From Maribacter sp. 4G9 (GTDB taxonomy: Bacteria; Bacteroidota; Bacteroidia; Flavobacteriales; Flavobacteriaceae): a DNA stretch of 64,000 nucleotides. The notes beneath the pieces are model-generated. The model had not been told where the DNA came from. It was given only the letters and a program-made list of their open reading frames with translations, and did not search any database. The position numbers were made by a program, and so were the translations under genes. The stretch covers positions 1 through 64,000 of the forward strand of contig NZ_MDGL01000168.1 in NCBI RefSeq assembly GCF_002742265.1, written 5' to 3'. Below are positions 63,491 through 64,000 of this stretch, one piece after another (the stretch's first letter is position 1; every line of letters starts with the position of its first letter).

Positions 63491-64000
63491 CTAATAATGA
63501 AAGTGTCTACTTTCTTCAATAAAGGGATTTCGCTTTGGTTGCAAAGGTACTGTTGTTAAGGCCCTAAATACCCAAAAAATGAACAATCCGGCAAAAAACA
63601 TTATAGCTCCGATTTCAGGAATACCAATATACCATTGGTCACCAACGGTAGCAGGCATAATCGCATTAAAAATATCCATATAGTGCCCCGCCAAAATCAC
63701 GATCCCAGACATCACCACAAACCAGTTCACTCGTTTGTAATCACTGTTCATTAATAAAAGAACAGGAAACAAAAAGTTCATAGCCACCATTCCGAAGAAA
63801 GGTAATTTATAGTCCTGTATTCTTGTGACGTAGTAAGTCACTTCCTCAGGAATATTCGAATACCATATCAACATAAATTGTGAAAACCATAAATACGTCC
63901 AGAAGATACTTATACCGAACATGAATTTTGCCAAATCATGGATATGACTATCGTTCACATCGGGTAAATATCCCTTGGATTTCAAATAAATAGTTACCAT
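63491..64000 (-). CDS. actF: Alternative complex III subunit ActF, C-terminal part (cut by window edge)
   Basis: At least 169 residues are visible; the frame reaches the window edge with an internal Met, so the real start lies outside. Helices around WFSQFMLIWYSNIPEE and LPFFGMVAMNFLFPVLLLM and the GHYMDIFNAIMP segment are typical of ActF, the membrane subunit of the quinol:cytochrome c oxidoreductase (alternative complex III) that sits before coxB-coxA in Bacteroidota. The last part (FIEESRHFHY) is hydrophilic. Upstream act genes should follow to the right. Confidence 0.9.
   Translation of the reverse strand: MVTIYLKSKGYLPDVNDSHIHDLAKFMFGISIFWTYLWFSQFMLIWYSNIPEEVTYYVTRIQDYKLPFFGMVAMNFLFPVLLLMNSDYKRVNWFVVMSGIVILAGHYMDIFNAIMPATVGDQWYIGIPEIGAIMFFAGLFIFWVFRALTTVPLQPKRNPFIEESRHFHY

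Noticed and set aside
1-64000. CRISPR arrays, tRNA or rRNA genes, phage genes, toxin-antitoxin or defence systems
   Set aside because: Gaps between genes were read through; none shows regularly spaced repeats, a cloverleaf, or proteins of these types.

Overview
The window reads as chromosomal DNA from a gliding member of the Flavobacteriaceae (Bacteroidota), probably marine; the genus cannot be fixed from sequence alone. The grounds are the type IX secretion (T9SS) translocon gene sprA in the order ruvA-sprA-gcvH-vanZ, three PorP/SprF-OmpA type outer-membrane genes, an alternative complex III (actF) joined to cytochrome oxidase genes, and promoters of the Bacteroidota form TTTG-N20-TAnnTTTG (clearest at 41736-41767 and 43451-43482). 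Almost every stretch is coding. I found no rRNA, tRNA, CRISPR array, prophage or intact insertion sequence; only the tail of a probable transposase is present at the left edge.

Layout. 1-8.7 kb is the most accessory part: transposase remnant, a Nudix-type regulator, an FMN hydroxy-acid dehydrogenase, a secreted type B carboxylesterase, a GH67 alpha-glucuronidase, a SanA/YdcF protein and an unusual Nramp-like transporter. Two nearly identical inverted repeats (947-973 and 2754-2780) lie upstream of the regulator and of the esterase and look like its operators. 9-16.4 kb is an adhesin cassette: a 1483-residue Calx-beta/DUF11 surface protein with a T9SS type B C-terminal domain, a PorP/SprF partner and an OmpA/PD40 protein. 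16.5-26.7 kb is housekeeping and signalling: fabD, gamma-carbonic anhydrase, a LytS/LytTR two-component pair, a vWA protein, a second PorP/SprF, a two-headed Nfu, dodecin, MscS and tsaB.

26.7-36.3 kb is one co-oriented export locus on the minus strand: four MacB-type permeases, two periplasmic adaptors, a single ATPase and a single TolC-like protein. 36.4-41.7 kb holds cytochrome oxidase biogenesis and subunits (ctaB/cyoE, two subunit III genes, subunit IV, two SCO-like proteins, DUF420/CtaM-like protein and a small CxxC membrane protein). 41.9-51.3 kb is the ruvA-sprA-gcvH-vanZ-tonB run. 51.4-57.2 kb has malic enzyme, a sugar-type MFS transporter preceded by a perfect 18-bp palindrome, queG and ruvB. 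57.3-60.4 kb has an acyl-CoA oxidase-like gene convergent with a DUF2807 protein. 60.5-64 kb is the end of the actF-coxB-coxA operon, cut by the right edge.

How the parts fit: the actF/coxBA and ctaB/cox3/cox4/sco clusters together supply a quinol-to-oxygen chain with an aa3-type oxidase. sprA, the PorP/SprF proteins and the adhesin supply secretion and surface attachment/gliding. The most noteworthy non-textbook items are the Nudix operator pair, the one-ATPase/four-permease export locus, the palindrome ahead of the MFS gene, direct repeats ahead of mscS, the heptamer repeat just upstream of ruvA-sprA, and a cluster of poorly characterised oxidase-locus proteins. I did not see a clearly novel defence or mobile system.
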